From Limnanthes douglasii subsp. nivea (lineage: Eukaryota > Streptophyta > Magnoliopsida > Brassicales > Limnanthaceae): a stretch of 64,000 nt of DNA. Shown piece by piece: positions 10,586 through 23,430 of this stretch; position 1 is the stretch's first letter, and every line of letters starts with the position of its first letter. The notes under the pieces were generated by a model that made no database searches, was not told where the DNA came from, and saw only the letters and a program-made list of their open reading frames with translations. Location of the stretch: positions 212,891,138-212,955,137 of the forward strand of contig JAUPFV010000001.1 of NCBI GenBank assembly GCA_036936605.1, given 5' to 3'. A program made the translations under genes and the position numbers.

Positions 10586-12250
10586 TTTATGATATGGTAT
10601 CCTTTATATGTCTTCTGGAATAAGTTTAAAAGGTTGAAAACAACTTTAAAGACATGGAACAAGGAGCACTTTGGCAACTTGTTTGATAAAATTAAACAGG
10701 CAGAAGATAACGTACAGATTTGTGAAGACAATTTCAAAAGATCTGGTCGCACTCAAGACAAAATCAACCTCTCCAAAGCTACTACTGAACATTTGCTTTA
10801 CCTTTCCATGAAAGAGGAATACTGGAGACAAAAGACACATGCAAGCTGGTTAATGGATGATGATATGAACATTAAACTAAACCATAATTATGTTATGAAG
10901 AAAATAAGGCAAAGAACAATTAAAGGCATCAAGATCAACAACATATGGGGTGCAAATGAAGATTTTATTAACTCATTTGCTAAGGACTGCTTCTCAAATA
11001 TACTCTAATAAACATGCTGAAACTAAAAGCTTGAGTAACAATCTTTTTAAAATCATTCATAAGCTAGTTGATGAGTCAAATAATAAAATGATACTATGGG
11101 AGCCTACTGAATCAGAAATTTGGACTACAATTCAGAGTTTGAATCCTACTGGAGCTGTTGGGACCGATGGATTTAACAAGTGCTTTTACACTACTTGTTG
11201 GCATATTATAAAGGCTGAATTTTGTAATACCCTCAAATCTTTCATCCTTGGGAAGGTTATTCCGAAATGGATTCTGGCCACTTGCATTTTTCTTATACCT
11301 AAGACTGCTAATCCTTCTAGTTAGAGTTAATACAGACCCATTAGCTTATGCACCCTAACTAATAGAATAATGTCTAAATTAGTTAATAACAGACTCTCTA
11401 GAATTTTACCTAAACTTATATCTGAAGTTCAGGGAGCCTATGTGCAAGGAAGATTAATACATGCTAAATTACGCATTGCTAAAGTTAATCCATATTATAT
11501 GAAGTAAAACTAAAGCTGGAAATGTGGTAATTAAGCTGGACATGTCTAAAGCCTTTGATAACTTAGCTTACACCTTTGTTATAAGGGTTCTTAAAGGATT
11601 TGGTTTCAAAGCTAATAGAGGTGTGAGACAAGGTGATCCCTTGTCTCCAAGCCTCTTTATATTAGTTAAAGAAGTCCTAATTAGAGGGATATATTATCTT
11701 TTTGAATCTAATAAAAAACTAAAATACTTAAGTAGAGGCAATATGAATATACATGTATTAGCATTTTCAAATGATGTATTAGTTTTCACTAATTGCTCTC
11801 ATGTTTCTCTTGAGAAAATTACCCAATTCTTGCAGGTCTACCAGGAAATTTCTGGTCAATCAATAAACAAAGGAAAAACTGAGATTATAACAGCAGCAAA
11901 CATGCCTATTGATAAAAGAAATTGTCTTATTATCCAAACAAGCTACAATATTACTCTACTTCAAACTACATACTTGAGGGTAACTCTTACTTTGGTGGAC
12001 GTCTCACTTTGATGAAATCAGTTCTTATGTCAATCCCTCTCTACAGGTTGCAGAGCTGCTGGCTCCCCTCATCAATCATATCAAGATTGAAATATTGATG
12101 AATAGATTCTTGTGGGGATCCAGCAATGAAGTTAATAATTAATAAAACTCACTGGTCTACATGGCCCTCTATTTGTAAGTCTTTTGAAGAGGAGGGGGGG
12201 GGGGGGGGGGGGTTCAATGTTAACATCCTAATGAACATTCAGAAGGCATT
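10586..12250 (+). pseudogene. LINE ORF2 reverse transcriptase, broken
   Basis: Recognisable RT blocks in order are TGAVGTDGFNKCFYTTCW (about 11147-11200), YRPISLCTLTNRIMSKL (after stops near 11321-11330), VIKLDMSKAFDNLAY (from 11524), RGVRQGDPLSPSLFIL (about 11616-11665), and AFSNDVLVF (about 11761-11790). The catalytic FADD box reads FSND, so the second Asp pair is lost. Between MSKAFD and RGVRQGDP about 35 residues are missing relative to the usual plant LINE spacing, which marks an internal deletion. A G19 run sits at the place of the conserved GGLG motif. Confidence 0.88.
12194..12212 (+). repeat. G19 homopolymer in LINE RT
   Basis: Nineteen consecutive G residues follow GAAGAGGA. In plant LINEs this position encodes a conserved EEGGLG(I/F) motif, so the run probably grew by slippage from the GGNGGN codons. 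Confidence 0.9.
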
Positions 12251-13671
12251 CTCTTGTAAACTCTAGCTAAGGTTTAGAGAAAATATTTCTCTATGGGCAA
12301 AACTCCTACATAATATCTATTGTACAGATAAGCACCATTTACAGGTGGAATGCAAGTATGGATCGCAAACTTGGAAGAGGCTGGTAAAAATAAGGGAGTT
12401 TGTTGAATCTCATATAAATTGGAATTTGGGCTATGGTAATATGGATATATGGTTGGACAGTTGATTTAGTAGGCTCCCTCTTATAAAGCTTAATCCTAAT
12501 CATAACAACATCTGGTTTAAGGTAAGAAGGTAAGGTCTCTGTGGGAAGTTAATAGTTGGAATATGAATGAGCTTAAGTAAATTTTAAGTGACTATAATAT
12601 ATACTTAGTCACTAAACTTAAAATTAACAGCTTAACTAATGATATTATCCTATGGACATTAGCTAAAGATGGTATCTTTAATATTAAAGATACTATCAAA
12701 ACCCTAAACACTTCCTACAGTAGCTCTACCCTATTTGGTAATCTCTGGAACCAAATTTCTCCAGTGAAGTGTTCCTTCATGGCCTGGAGACTCATCCTTA
12801 ATAAAATTCCTACTGAATTTGTTCTTCAAACTAAGCATATTACCCTAGCATCTAAATGTCAATTTCGTCATAATTACGAATCTACAAATCATCCCTTTAT
12901 CTACTATTCTTTTGCTTTGGACATTTGGTCTTATTTTGCAGTAGTGTTAAGGGTGGACATTCAAAGGTTTATGATTTTCAAGCATATGTTTTTGACATGG
13001 TTTTGGTCTGCTGATAACAGAACTCACGTCAAAATAATTTTACCTACCCTAATTAGTTGGTTCATTTGGCAACACAGAAACAAAAGGAAAATGAGTTCTG
13101 TTTAAACTTCTTCAAGTGCAGCTATCAGACACATTACTAATATGCTGATAAATTTAGACTACTCTAAGATGCTAAAAGCTAAACATTGGAAACACTGTGA
13201 AAATACTACCATTACTCTTGGCTGCACCAACCACTTACATATCAAGAAAAAAAATTATTACCTCACTTGGACTCCTCCAGAGCCTGGTCGCTACAAACTC
13301 AACTCTGAGGCCAGTTTCTCTACTTCAGGGGAAGTGAGTGGCGTTGTCATCATTAGAGACCACCATGACAATCTTGTTATAAAAAAGTGGATGTTGAGAC
13401 AGATTCAAAAAGAATCATCTCTCTACTCTCTACTGGAAAATTTCCATTAAAATTAAGTTATATTCTCAGCAATATTAAATCTTTAATCACTTGTAAAATG
13501 ACAATTCATCACATCTTTAAAGAGCAAAATCGAACAGCCGATTGGCTTGCTCGATGGACTCAAAGATGTAAGATGAAATTCGATTACAAGGATTTTAAAG
13601 CACCAACCATGTTGGATGATATAATATTGATGGAAAACTTAAATACAGATTATATACGAATAGACGACTAA
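12251..13671 (+). pseudogene. LINE ORF2 zf-RVT and RNase H domains, broken
   Basis: The stretch 12764-13105 encodes a zf-RVT-like block (CSFMAWRLILNKIPT). 13142-13450 opens the RNase H domain with YLTWTPPEPGRYKLN; the first catalytic Asp appears as Glu (KLNSEAS). Reading then jumps frame at about 13387 to VETDSKRIISLL. The middle of the RNase H fold is missing. The C-terminal EQNRTADWLARW segment ends at the stop at 13669-13671. Confidence 0.85.
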
Positions 13672-14340
13672 CTTACGCTTTCTTTCAGGATTGCGATTTC
13701 TAGATTTTGTCACTGTACCAGCAGACACTTCAAGAGATGCATGTTTCTCTCTCAATAGAGACCTCCAGAAATTGATTGCTTCAATAAGGACTCACATTTA
13801 AGGATGGAGATGCTTTGATGTAGATTTGTATTACCATTCCACTTCAACAGATGCATGTCAACGAAGACTTCCATAATTGTTGGCTTTAATCGGAGTTTAG
13901 AATCAACGATTCAGGATCTTCAGAGGGAGAGAGGTCGTGCTTGTGATTGGTTTTCTGATGATGCTTTTATCAATCGAAGTAGAAATTTAAGGTTTAGAAG
14001 ATGAATTCCTCACAAGACTGATGAGGGTTTATTCAATTTGGGATTGTTCCCTATTTAGGTCGAATCGATCTACTCTTAATTTTAGTCCTCAAATTTGTTT
14101 CCTTTCAAATATATCCTAATAAAATCCTTTAACTTTTAAAAAAATTTGTTTAAATAATTTGTGATGGACAATAATTTAATTATTTTACAACGATTAATAT
14201 AAAGAGAAAAGTACCAATAAATACCTTCTCAACTATTTAATTACCCACTAGCACCCATTTTTTGGATAGTGTCACTTGGTACTTCGAATTGAAATTTGGA
14301 CAAAAATACTCCTGACCATATATACTCGTTGGTACCTTCA
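13672..14340. other. LINE 3' region and AT-rich intergenic DNA
   Basis: No gene seen. The first 400 bp may be the LINE 3' UTR. From 14200 the DNA is AT-rich and leads into the repeat cluster that follows. Confidence 0.4.
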
Positions 14341-14350
14341 CTAGTACTAA

Positions 14351-14537
14351 CCTGAGAGTTGTTTGAAAAACGAACCTGAGAGTTGTTTGAAAAACAACCT
14401 GAGAGTTATTTGAAAAACTAACCTGAGAGTTGTTTGTAACTCTCAGGATTTTCTGAACAACTCTTAGGATTTCCTGAACAACTCTCCGGATTTCCTGAGA
14501 GTTGTTTGGAACTCTCTCGATTTCCTCAGAGTTGTTA
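14351..14537. repeat. Short tandem repeats that switch orientation (CCTGAGAGTTGTTT)
   Basis: Four direct copies of CCTGAGAGTTGTTTGAAAAAC start at 14351, 14375, 14398 and 14422 (period 23-24 bp; the fourth diverges after GTTTG). They are followed by several partial copies in the opposite orientation (AACAACTCTCAGG-type, about 14437-14490) and then forward copies again to 14537. The two arms could form a long imperfect hairpin. No coding potential. Confidence 0.85.
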
Positions 14538-16490
14538 CTGGTGAAATTTTATTTTTTAAAAAAATAAAAAAGAATATCATCGATGGATCTAGTTTTGTTC
14601 ATTTTAAAAAAATAAAAGCGATGGTACTTTCATTTATTTTTTTTGAGCTCTGGTTTGAAAGATATAGATCTTTTAAAAGTAAAATAAAAATAAAAATAAG
14701 AAAAAGAAATTTTGGTTACGCGGTTGTTGATGAAAGGTGAAGGTAGTTAGGGTATTAAAATAATGTTAGGTATTAAATGGTAATTAGATAGTTAAAATGG
14801 GTATTAGGAGATAATAGATCAAACCTTGGGTAATAGATGACAATAAAATAGTTGAGTAAAAACCTTAAATAATTTCCCTAATATAAATTGTCACTTTGAT
14901 ATCGCAATAAAAAAACACAAAAGATTGTATAAATGAATATAATATAGATTATGTCGTTAAATTTATAATAACCATTAAACATTTCAATACATCCCATGTT
15001 ATTTATATATTTAAAAGTAAATATTTTTATAATAAATTTATTACTACTATTATCATATGTTAATGAGTTAAAAGTGGGTAAATAAATAAAAGATAGTGAG
15101 TTATTATTATAATATTAAAAAGTCATGAATTGGAAATTAATGATTTGAGTTGTTTACGAAGATCATCACGTGATTAAAATCATGATGTGGTTAAAATAGA
15201 AACTGAAGAAGGATAGTTGGAGGCATGCATAAACTTGTATTTTTTTTAAGCAAACGTTTCAACTGCACAAAATCACCACACTTATGGAAACCAAAAGAAG
15301 TCAAGAAGACACTCTTCATAATACTCATCAAAACTATTTTTTAACCACCTGTAGTAAAAAATGTCTTCAAATATCAAATCAAACCGTTCTGAAATAAGAA
15401 GTTAGGGTTTAGTAGAGACGAACAAAGTTGTATACCAAGTTTTTTCCATGACCTTTCGACGTGTCCCTAACATGGTTTAATTTATTGTCTTTAGGTTCGA
15501 AGGTCTATAAATCGCGTTCCAAAATCAATTGATTGGAAGCAAGAATCTGAAGAGACATGGAATACATAATCTACTATTAACAATCTGTAGAGACATGGAA
15601 TACATAATGTACTATCAGCATGAAATGAACGAGAGTCTACATACATTATTAAAACTAAAAACAAACTCGTACACTACCATGATCCAGCGGCATGCAAAAC
15701 AAAATCGTACGCTACCACGATCTAGCGGCATGCATTGTGTACCAAGAATATTCTCGGTCTTCCAAAGAAATCATGCAAAATAAGATTATTAAAGAAACAA
15801 ATAAAGGTGGGGTTATTATCTTTCTGGTTTGATCGGCGAATCAGATTGGACAACTAAGTTTATTGGTTAGGAGCCAATCGAAACACTAAGCTTTCAGTTC
15901 TAATTTTTTTTAACCAGATCAGACGGTTAAAATTTAGCTTCGGTTTGATTCAGTTTGCTCCGATCCAGTTTCGGTTCGGTCCGGTTTGGTCCATTTAAAA
16001 TAATCCAATTTAAATTTAATATTTAAATTTGTATTTAAATAAATAATATAAGAATTAAAGTCTAAAAGTTAATATTTAATTTTTTTAATTCTTTCTTACC
16101 AACTAATTTTGGCAATATAATGTATACAAAATTAATTTAAAAAAACAACCGACTCTAACAGTTTAATCGGTTCGTTTCCGTATCGTTTCTACCGATTTAT
16201 CAGTTTTAGCGATCCAGTTTTTTTTGTATCTATCGATTTACCGATTTTATCGGTTCGGTTCTAAATCTTCTGGTTTATTGGTTTTATCGGTTCCACAATT
16301 TTATCGGTTTTATTGGTTCGGTTCTGAACTAGTTTTAATGGTTCAAATTTTTATTAGTCTCAGTTTTTAGAATAGAACTGCACCTGCCAGATCTAGAAGA
16401 AACCTTTGGTAACCTTTTAGCTTTCATTCTCAAACTCATTCTATAAAAAATTACATTTATATGAATCTAAATAAATTTGGGTACTTATTT
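14538..16490. other. Non-coding AT-rich DNA with CGGTT-rich segment
   Basis: No convincing gene. Two pairs of short direct repeats occur near 15550-15740 (GAGACATGGAATACATAAT twice; a GCGGCATGCA pair). 15880-16340 is rich in CGGTT/GGTTCGG words of the kind that fill some non-autonomous hAT elements, but I could not find matching ends. Confidence 0.45.
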
Positions 16491-16499
16491 AACAAAAAT

Positions 16500-18560
16500 G
16501 GAATCGAAGAAGGCCTAGCTCACGTAAGAAATCTAGCAGTCCGAACTATAAAAAGGTCCAAATACTCACAAGAAGATTAAATTCCGTGAACCAATTTATC
16601 TTCCGCTTCACTACCAAGTGCACCCTATATTACCGAGTATTCAAAGGCGTCAACAAATTTAGGTAGACGTCTGAATGCAATGAGGCATTCTAAAAAAAAT
16701 CAAAGAGCACATGGCTTTCTCCAAAATCTTACGCGAACGAACTCATATGACAATCTTTATTTATATTTAGCAGTTTATGATCACGTTGAGTGTATTTTTT
16801 TAAAAGAAAAAGGGGTCACATGTTGAGCTATTTAATAGATTAGTAAATCCCTCTTTAGTGCTAAAACTTGGTATTTGAAACTGGAGAAGTTAGCACTGGC
16901 TCTGGTTGTGACTGCCGGAAATATAAGATAATACTTTTTAGACCACACCATTATGGTTTGAACATTTTTTACTTTGATAAATTTTTTGTAAAATATTGAC
17001 ATATCAGGCAGACTAATTCGGTGGTTATAAATCTGAAAGACTTTATCATCAAGTTTGAATCATGAAATGCGATTAACGCTCATGCACTAGAATATTTTCA
17101 CACCGAAAAACCTACCCCATTAAAGGATAATCCCAAACAGACAGGGATAATTTATAGTGTTGAAGGCTCAAATAATATGGGTTTTGGGGCTGGTATTTAA
17201 CTTGTCTTTCCCTTGGATACCCTATCCATCAATCTATCAAATTTGGATTTCCATCTCGAATAACGGGGCTGAATATGAAGCAAACATTACACGGATTTGA
17301 CCATAAATGTGACACACTGCGCGTAAGATTTTCCACTTATTCAATTTTGACAGTCAATCATACTTTTCAACTATCAAAAGTTAAAAAAAAATGTATCATT
17401 TATATAGCAATGTTATGGACTGAAGCCTCGAATTTTAAACACGAGCACTATGAAAAAATGCATTGGGCTGAAAATTAAATAACCAAACATTCGCTTCTAT
17501 TGGATACTCTGAATTCAACTATAGGTAATCATCCAAGAACAACCTGCAATTATCTAAACAACAAGGGTTGAGCCCTTGGAATCAATCTATAAGGCTATGG
17601 TTATCGATGAGCCATCACATTAGTGAACTCTATTATGGGCTTACCTGGCAGAAAGTACGTTTTAAATAACAAAGCGAAGAAAAAATGTATCAAAATATGA
17701 TCCACTTTTTATGTACTGCTTGAAAACATTCCCTATCATCGAGGGTTAGCAAGACCATTTCTTTGATTCTTAGGGTCTGAGTAGTCAAAATTTATACTCA
17801 AAGAGCTCCACCATGGAGAAACTATGACTATTATGAGTGTGAATCCCTTATAAGTGAATGTTATTATCCAGCTAATATTGGCTCATAATACACGTGTATG
17901 TCAATCCATTCGTGCAACACTATGACATGACACACGCTAGAAATTTACAAACTCAATTCACGTCCCAACCGTACATATGGAATCAATTTACAATTTTTTT
18001 CCCTTTGACATACGTAGTTTAGACCAGTAGACTACTTCTACAAATAGGTGTAAAAGGAAAAAGTGGCCATAATATGAGGCCAAAATGGTACAAGTCATTT
18101 AAAATAACATTTATTACAGGTATGGGGTTCCCAGAGTCTTAGATGCAGTTCCGGAATGAGGAGCTAACTTTATTTTTCAAAACCAGTGGAAACCAACAAA
18201 ACTTTTTGTCTCCCTTTAATTCTCAAGTAAATTTGAAAGTCGAGGTAACAAACTGAACCCTTATAGTTGGAATACGTCACATCCTCGAGGGGTTTTCATG
18301 TAAAACTAAATTCCTCCAAAAAATATTATGGTCCTACTGACTTACCCAGAGAAGCACAACGAGGGAGGCTTCATTCGTCATAGTCTATGAGATGGAGGTC
18401 ATGGTACCAACATAAAAATTTATGCATTTTTCTGAATAACGAACCAACATAGGAAGGAATGGGTACAACTAAAGTGTCAAACTGGACCTTGTCAATGAAA
18501 AGTGGATTAAAAATCAGAATGCTAGCGCACAATAGTTATACCTCTAAGATTTTCTTTTAT
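16500..18560 (+). mobile_element. Ty3/gypsy pol relic, plus strand
   Basis: Heavily decayed but collinear gypsy pol fragments are readable in shifting frames. They are an RT-thumb segment (FIFRFTTKCTLYYRVFKG, about 16595-16650), a connection (KLALALVV near 16890), and RNase H (a GFGAGI segment near 17180 and NNGAEYEA near 17262-17285). Integrase blocks follow: an ILKELHHGET-like zinc segment near 17795, VEVTN*TLIVGIRHIL at about 18239-18290, and EASFVIVYEMEVMVP near 18367-18410 (the usual ETPFSLVYGTEAVIP). Many stops and frameshifts; no LTRs recognised. It lies in the opposite orientation to the next element. Confidence 0.8.
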
Positions 18561-19984
18561 TAATAGCAAATAGAGGATAAGGTATTTAAAGGAGTTTCCT
18601 TCATACAAAAGAAAAAAACCTCAAAATCTAAGACCAAGCTGGAAACAAACCTACACTGTGACAGCTAATGTAAAACTTGGTATCTATAACATGATTGATG
18701 CACATGCCATCCTCTCCCACGTCCTTGGAATGTGGAACATTTGGAACTCTTTGTCTCTTAATATTATTTTCTATAAAGTATTTTTTACCTAACATTATTT
18801 AAAGTGAATTTTCACAATTTTTATAAGTTGTAAGCTTTTCGTTATTTTATCATGTGTGTATCCATTGTAAGTGCGCTTTTTTCTACTTCGGTGATACGGG
18901 TTATTTTTAAATAGGCACTCTATCATGAATGAATTTTGTTGTTATCTTAGTATGTTTGCTCCAATACATTTATATTAGAATGTTAAATGAATGTGGCTTC
19001 CGACCCATGGCATAAAAATGTGTTACATCACCCGAGTGTCATAACATCAAAACGTGTGAAGTGGCTCCCAAACCCGAGCACCCATTGTACAAGTATGTCT
19101 CCCATGTCATAGCACTCAAATGTGCAATTTCGATTTTATACAAAAGCATCAAATGTGCAACATGACCCAAGCTTCAAAGCGAAAAAAATTGCAAAGTGAC
19201 TTCAGAGTCAGAGCACCATGTGCATCGCCCCCTAGCCAGGTTTTTGAAAAGAGCACTAGCCTCAACATTCATGAGTGATCACCTTAAAATAGGTTCGAAA
19301 CCCTTGTCTTTGTGTAAAAACACATAAAATAAATCTAAGCAAACGTTGCTTTGTCTCTTTAAAAAAGTTATAATATTATCATATATATATATAATATACA
19401 TAAATTTAAAAAAAGGTTAATCTGAACCAGTTGAAAGGTAACCATACTAATATATTTGTTCAAATTAAACGGGGAACAAAAATACTTGTTGGTATTAAAG
19501 GAGCTACACTTATATGTGTGTGTATATATATATATATAACATACATGATTTACTAAGGTAATGAAATATATGTTGGCAAAACAAACATATTCTCTCTCAT
19601 TGTGTCCACCCTTATTCTGGTAATAAAACTATAACACTTGGTCTAAAGCACGCAAGAAATATATAATGAAATTGTTATCATGCGTAAAAGTATAGTAACA
19701 TAAAAATAATAAAATAAATAAAACAATGTAATAAAACGAAGTCATACAAATATTCAAAGTTTGTCTCGACGAGATGACTTTAGTGTTATAAGTTTTAACG
19801 AAAATATATGATCAATTAACATACTCTTCTACTTTTCTAGATTTGTGTATTTGTTAGCTAAGTCACTACTTTAGTGATCGATGTTTATTTTCAATATATA
19901 TATTTTATACTAATTTATGAAATGAATAAAATAATTTTATTATATTTATATTTGGATTTAATAGATAATTGATAATATTATTAA
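18561..19984. other. Gene-free DNA between two gypsy relics
   Basis: No ORF of interest. 18990-19210 has three loose copies of a phrase built on GTCATA(G/A)CA(C/T)CAAA..GTG, possibly LTR debris. Short TA runs occur near 19380 and 19525. The plus-strand relic's 3' LTR would be expected here but could not be delimited. Confidence 0.4.
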
Positions 19985-20009
19985 TTACAAATAAATAAAA
20001 AATAAGAAA

Positions 20010-20230
20010 AGAATAAAAAACAAAAATGAAGCCATTGGGAAGGACTCAACCAGATCAAGTCCCCATCTATCAAATGGTATAGGTTCATATATTGATTCCA
20101 TGAGGACTGCTGGCACATGAATGATATTTCCATATCTTTGACAAGGATCACATATCTTCACCAAATCTTTAGCATCTGCTATGATGGTAGGCCAATAATA
20201 TTCTGCTAGTAAGACTCTTCTAGTTAACAC
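20010..20230 (-). pseudogene. Gypsy integrase N-terminus, truncated
   Basis: This holds EYYWPTIIADAKDLVKICDPC, the second half of the H2C2 zinc-binding domain. FDRWGLDLVESFP follows and bears the first catalytic Asp of the DDE core. Similarity stops at about 20010 where low-complexity Phe/Leu codons begin, so the second and third acidic residues are absent. Confidence 0.85.
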
Positions 20231-20452
20231 TTTATAACCATAATGTGTTGATCCTTCTCAATCATGCAATTCTGATAGAACATTCTGGGACTTATTTAAT
20301 CCAAAGCATCATAGTAGGGGCCTGCTGAAATACATTTTATAAAGTACGCCCCTCAAGACTAGAAAACCATGAGCCTTATATTTTATTTTCTTACCCAAAG
20401 CCTTATCTGGAGGCAAAACTCTGTTAGTCATAAAATCTTGGATTTCAGTCCT

Positions 20453-21219
20453 TCAATCTTTATAAGGTGCATCTAATACATGAAAAATGTCTCCAAATTT
20501 AATTTTACCTTCTATAGTTGCATCTATAGAAGTACATTCTTGCATAATAATCCAGGGATACGCTTCGGAGTATGCTATAGTAGCTAAGGAATCTGCCATG
20601 GTGTTTTCAGAACTAGAGACATTCTCATGTCTGACACTATCAAATCTGATGGTGACTTCTTTCAACATCCGTAAATATTTTATCAGTTGTTATTTTATGG
20701 CTTCAGATTGCCCTTGAACCTGATGGATAAGCAATTGGGAATCAGATATTAGTTGGGCTCTTTTAGCCCCACATATATGAGCCAATTTTAACCCAACTAT
20801 GGCCGCTTCATATTCCGAGTCATTGTTGGATGCTCTGAAGCCAAAACATATAGCTTACGATAGGGTATCATCATAAGGATAAGTTAAGCAGATTCCAGCT
20901 CCGCAACCCATCATACTAGACCCATCATCCGTTTGGATTATCTATTTTTTTTAAACTTAGTAACTTCAGCTTCTTCATGAGGTCGTTTAAAGTGGAATTT
21001 TACTAAGAAATCGGCCACATCTTGAGCTTCAACTAATGTTCGAGGCGCAAAATCAATGTCATAATCTCCAAGTTCAACTAACCACTTAGTAATTTTTCCT
21101 GATATGTCAGTATTTTGTAGCACATTCTTTAGGGGATAAGAAGTTCGAACTGTGATTGAATGTGCTTGAAAGTAAGGCCTCATCTTTCTAGCAGCTATCA
21201 CCAAAGCCATCATTTCCAA
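20453..21219 (-). pseudogene. Gypsy RT connection and RNase H domain, broken
   Basis: 21219-20938 encodes ALVIAARKMRPYFQAHSITV and KITKWLVELGDYDIDFAPR, the RT-RNase H connection typical of plant gypsy elements. After stops, the RNase H body is readable near 20900-20680 with a SEYEAA-type block (the usual NNEAEYEA). It ends in 20668-20453 with ENTMADSLATIAY, the last Asp-containing RNase H motif. Confidence 0.8.
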
Positions 21220-21665
21220 GTTTTATATACCTCTTCTCAGCTTTTATCAAACTTTTGCTTATATAGTAAATCGGATGAGGGTAATTATTAACTTCTCATA
21301 CTACTACTGCACTTACAGCAAGTGCATATAGAGTTTTTCTCCATCAACGGGTTAGGACAATGTATTGGGTAAAGACAAGTAATTCTTAATTTCAAGGAAA
21401 GCTTAATCCTATTTAGGAGACCAATTTAAATCTTTGGCATTTCGCAAGACTTGGAAAAATTGAGCACATTTGTCTAATGATCTTGAAATAAAGTGGTTTA
21501 AGGATTCTAATCTTCCAGTTAACCTCTGGACTTCTTTAGTGTTATGAGGTGATCCATAGCCAACAATGCATTTAACTGGTCTGGGTAAGCTTGAATCATT
21601 TTCTCACTTATTATATAGCCCAGAAATTTACCTGATCGAACAACAAAGGTGCACTTCTCTGGATT

Positions 21666-22064
21666 TCATTTCAGATTGATGGCCTCTAAGTTGGAGAAAG
21701 TTTCCTGGAGATCAGAGATATGATCCTCCTCTCTAGGACTCTTGATCATCATATCATCAATATAGACTTCTATGTTTCTTCTGTATTGATTAACGAAGGC
21801 CTTATTCACAAATCGTTGGTAAGTGGCTCCTGCATTCTTCAATCCAAAAGGCATTAATTTGTAACAATAAAGCCCCCTATCAGTGATGAAAGTGGTATGG
21901 TCTTGATCATCAGGATTCATTTGTATTTGATTATACCCAGAGAAAGCATCCATGAAAGACAACAACATGTTCCCTGATGTAGAGTCCACAAGGTGATCTA
22001 TCCGGGGAACTAGGAAATGATCTTTAGGGCAAGCTCTACTGAGGTCTGTGAAGTCAATGCACAT
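21666..22064 (-). pseudogene. Gypsy reverse transcriptase core
   Basis: The 132-residue frame begins at CIDFTDLSRACPKDHFLVPR. It contains SFMDAFSGYNQI with the first catalytic Asp, then LMPFGLKNAGATYQR, and the YIDDM box with the two further Asp residues (21757-21750 area). All three catalytic aspartates are present. Flanking stops separate it from protease (upstream) and RNase H (downstream), so no full-length enzyme can be made. Confidence 0.9.
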
Positions 22065-22567
22065 ACGTTATTTTCCATTTCTTGACTAGAACAAGATTAG
22101 TTGTCCAAAAGGGGTATTGAGACTCTTTGATATGCCCTATCTTGGTCAACCGATCTACTTCCTGAACAATCTCTTTGGATTTTTTTTAAAAAAATATCTT
22201 CTTTTTTGCACCACTGGCCCAACATTAGATCAGATAGATAGTTTATGACTAATCACCGTAGTTGGTACTCTAGTTACATCCTCATTTCACCATGCAAACA
22301 CGTGTAAATTATCAGATAAAAAATAACAATTTTTTGTTTACCTTTAAACGTAGTTTAGATCTGACACTGATACTTTTACCTTCTGCTAAGTAATAAATTT
22401 CTACTTCTTCCACTGGGATTACTGCACTAGGAGTCCCTCAGATCATTTATCTTGTTTTGGTTGGCAGAAGGCTCCACTGACTGTTATTCTTTGTTAATCT
22501 TCACTGCTTTTAATTATTTCAAAGCAAGAACAGAGACATAGCATTCACGGGCTATCTTTTGGCTACT

Positions 22568-22921
22568 TCAGGCAACGCCAATTGCCCTCCCACAACATAT
22601 TTCAAACACTGATGGATAATGGAAGCTACTATATGCATTATGGATAGTCAAAGACCTACCAAATATAGCATTGTAAGATATCGGACAATCAACTACCACA
22701 AATAAAACTTTCACCAACTTCTTAAATGGCCCTTTGCCCAATAAAACCTCTTCTTCAAATTCTCCAATTACATCAGTCATACTTCCAGTAAACCCCATTA
22801 TGGTCCTATTCGAAAGATGGATAACTGAGGGATTCGTCATTTTCTTGTAAGCCGATAGGAAAAATATGTTTGTCGAACTGCCAGTGTCAATTAAAATCCT
22901 TCGTATATCAATTGCCTCCAA
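22568..22921 (-). pseudogene. Gypsy aspartic protease domain
   Basis: A 117-residue open frame contains ILIDTGSSTNI, the DTGSS active-site loop of retrotransposon aspartic proteases. A downstream hydrophobic flap and FVVVDCPISYNAIFGR follow, the usual conserved block of gypsy proteases. The domain itself looks complete, but it is isolated from gag and RT by stops. Confidence 0.85.
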
Positions 22922-23430
22922 TGGATGCCCCTATGACCACATCATCTTTATATGGCCCAACAATGTCTCTTAAATCATCTTCATCAAAGATAATGAATGG
23001 AGCAGGAATTTGATAAAGATGTGTAGACATTTTTCCCTTTATCTGAGTCGTTAGGCTATTAACATGTCTTTTTTTAACAATTCGATGGTGTTGTCACGGT
23101 ATCTTTCCCAAAAATAGTAATGGATTCAAAAAAATTACGCAGTTCGGATACTATAGAAGCCTTTTCTGTTATCACTCCAACTTGATTCCGATTCGGATCA
23201 AGATCGAGATGTTCTGAATCCACATCAAATCTTTCTATAATTACCATATCATCTTCTTGTCTAAATATTTTTAAACTTTGTCCTTCGCCGGTTGGGGATG
23301 CAGCTCGGATTGTATTTGCATTAGATTGGGTTGACTAGCATATTCCCCCCTTGTTATTTTTTAGAAAAAAAGCTGAAAAATTCCCTCTCTCAATTAAATT
23401 TTGTATTTCTTGTTTTAGTGCAATACAGTC

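Larger units (their letters stand above)
8342..13671 (+). mobile_element. Degenerate L1-type LINE (non-LTR retrotransposon)
   Basis: All parts of a plant L1-type LINE appear in order on the plus strand: ORF1 with DUF4283 and a CCHC knuckle, then ORF2 with endonuclease, reverse transcriptase, zf-RVT and RNase H. Every domain carries stops, frameshifts or internal deletions, so it is dead. No poly-A tail or target duplication could be assigned with confidence. The 3' UTR may extend to about 14.1 kb. A smaller relative of its RNase H end lies at 1-270. Confidence 0.9.

Noticed and set aside
15529..15783. 84-codon plus-strand frame near 15.6 kb
   Set aside because: It is built from short direct repeats (GAGACATGGAATACATAAT twice). 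The composition and repeats indicate non-coding DNA.
15880..16400. CGGTT-rich segment as a third hAT-like element
   Set aside because: The word content is similar to 46816-47511, but no matching terminal inverted repeats or target duplication could be found.
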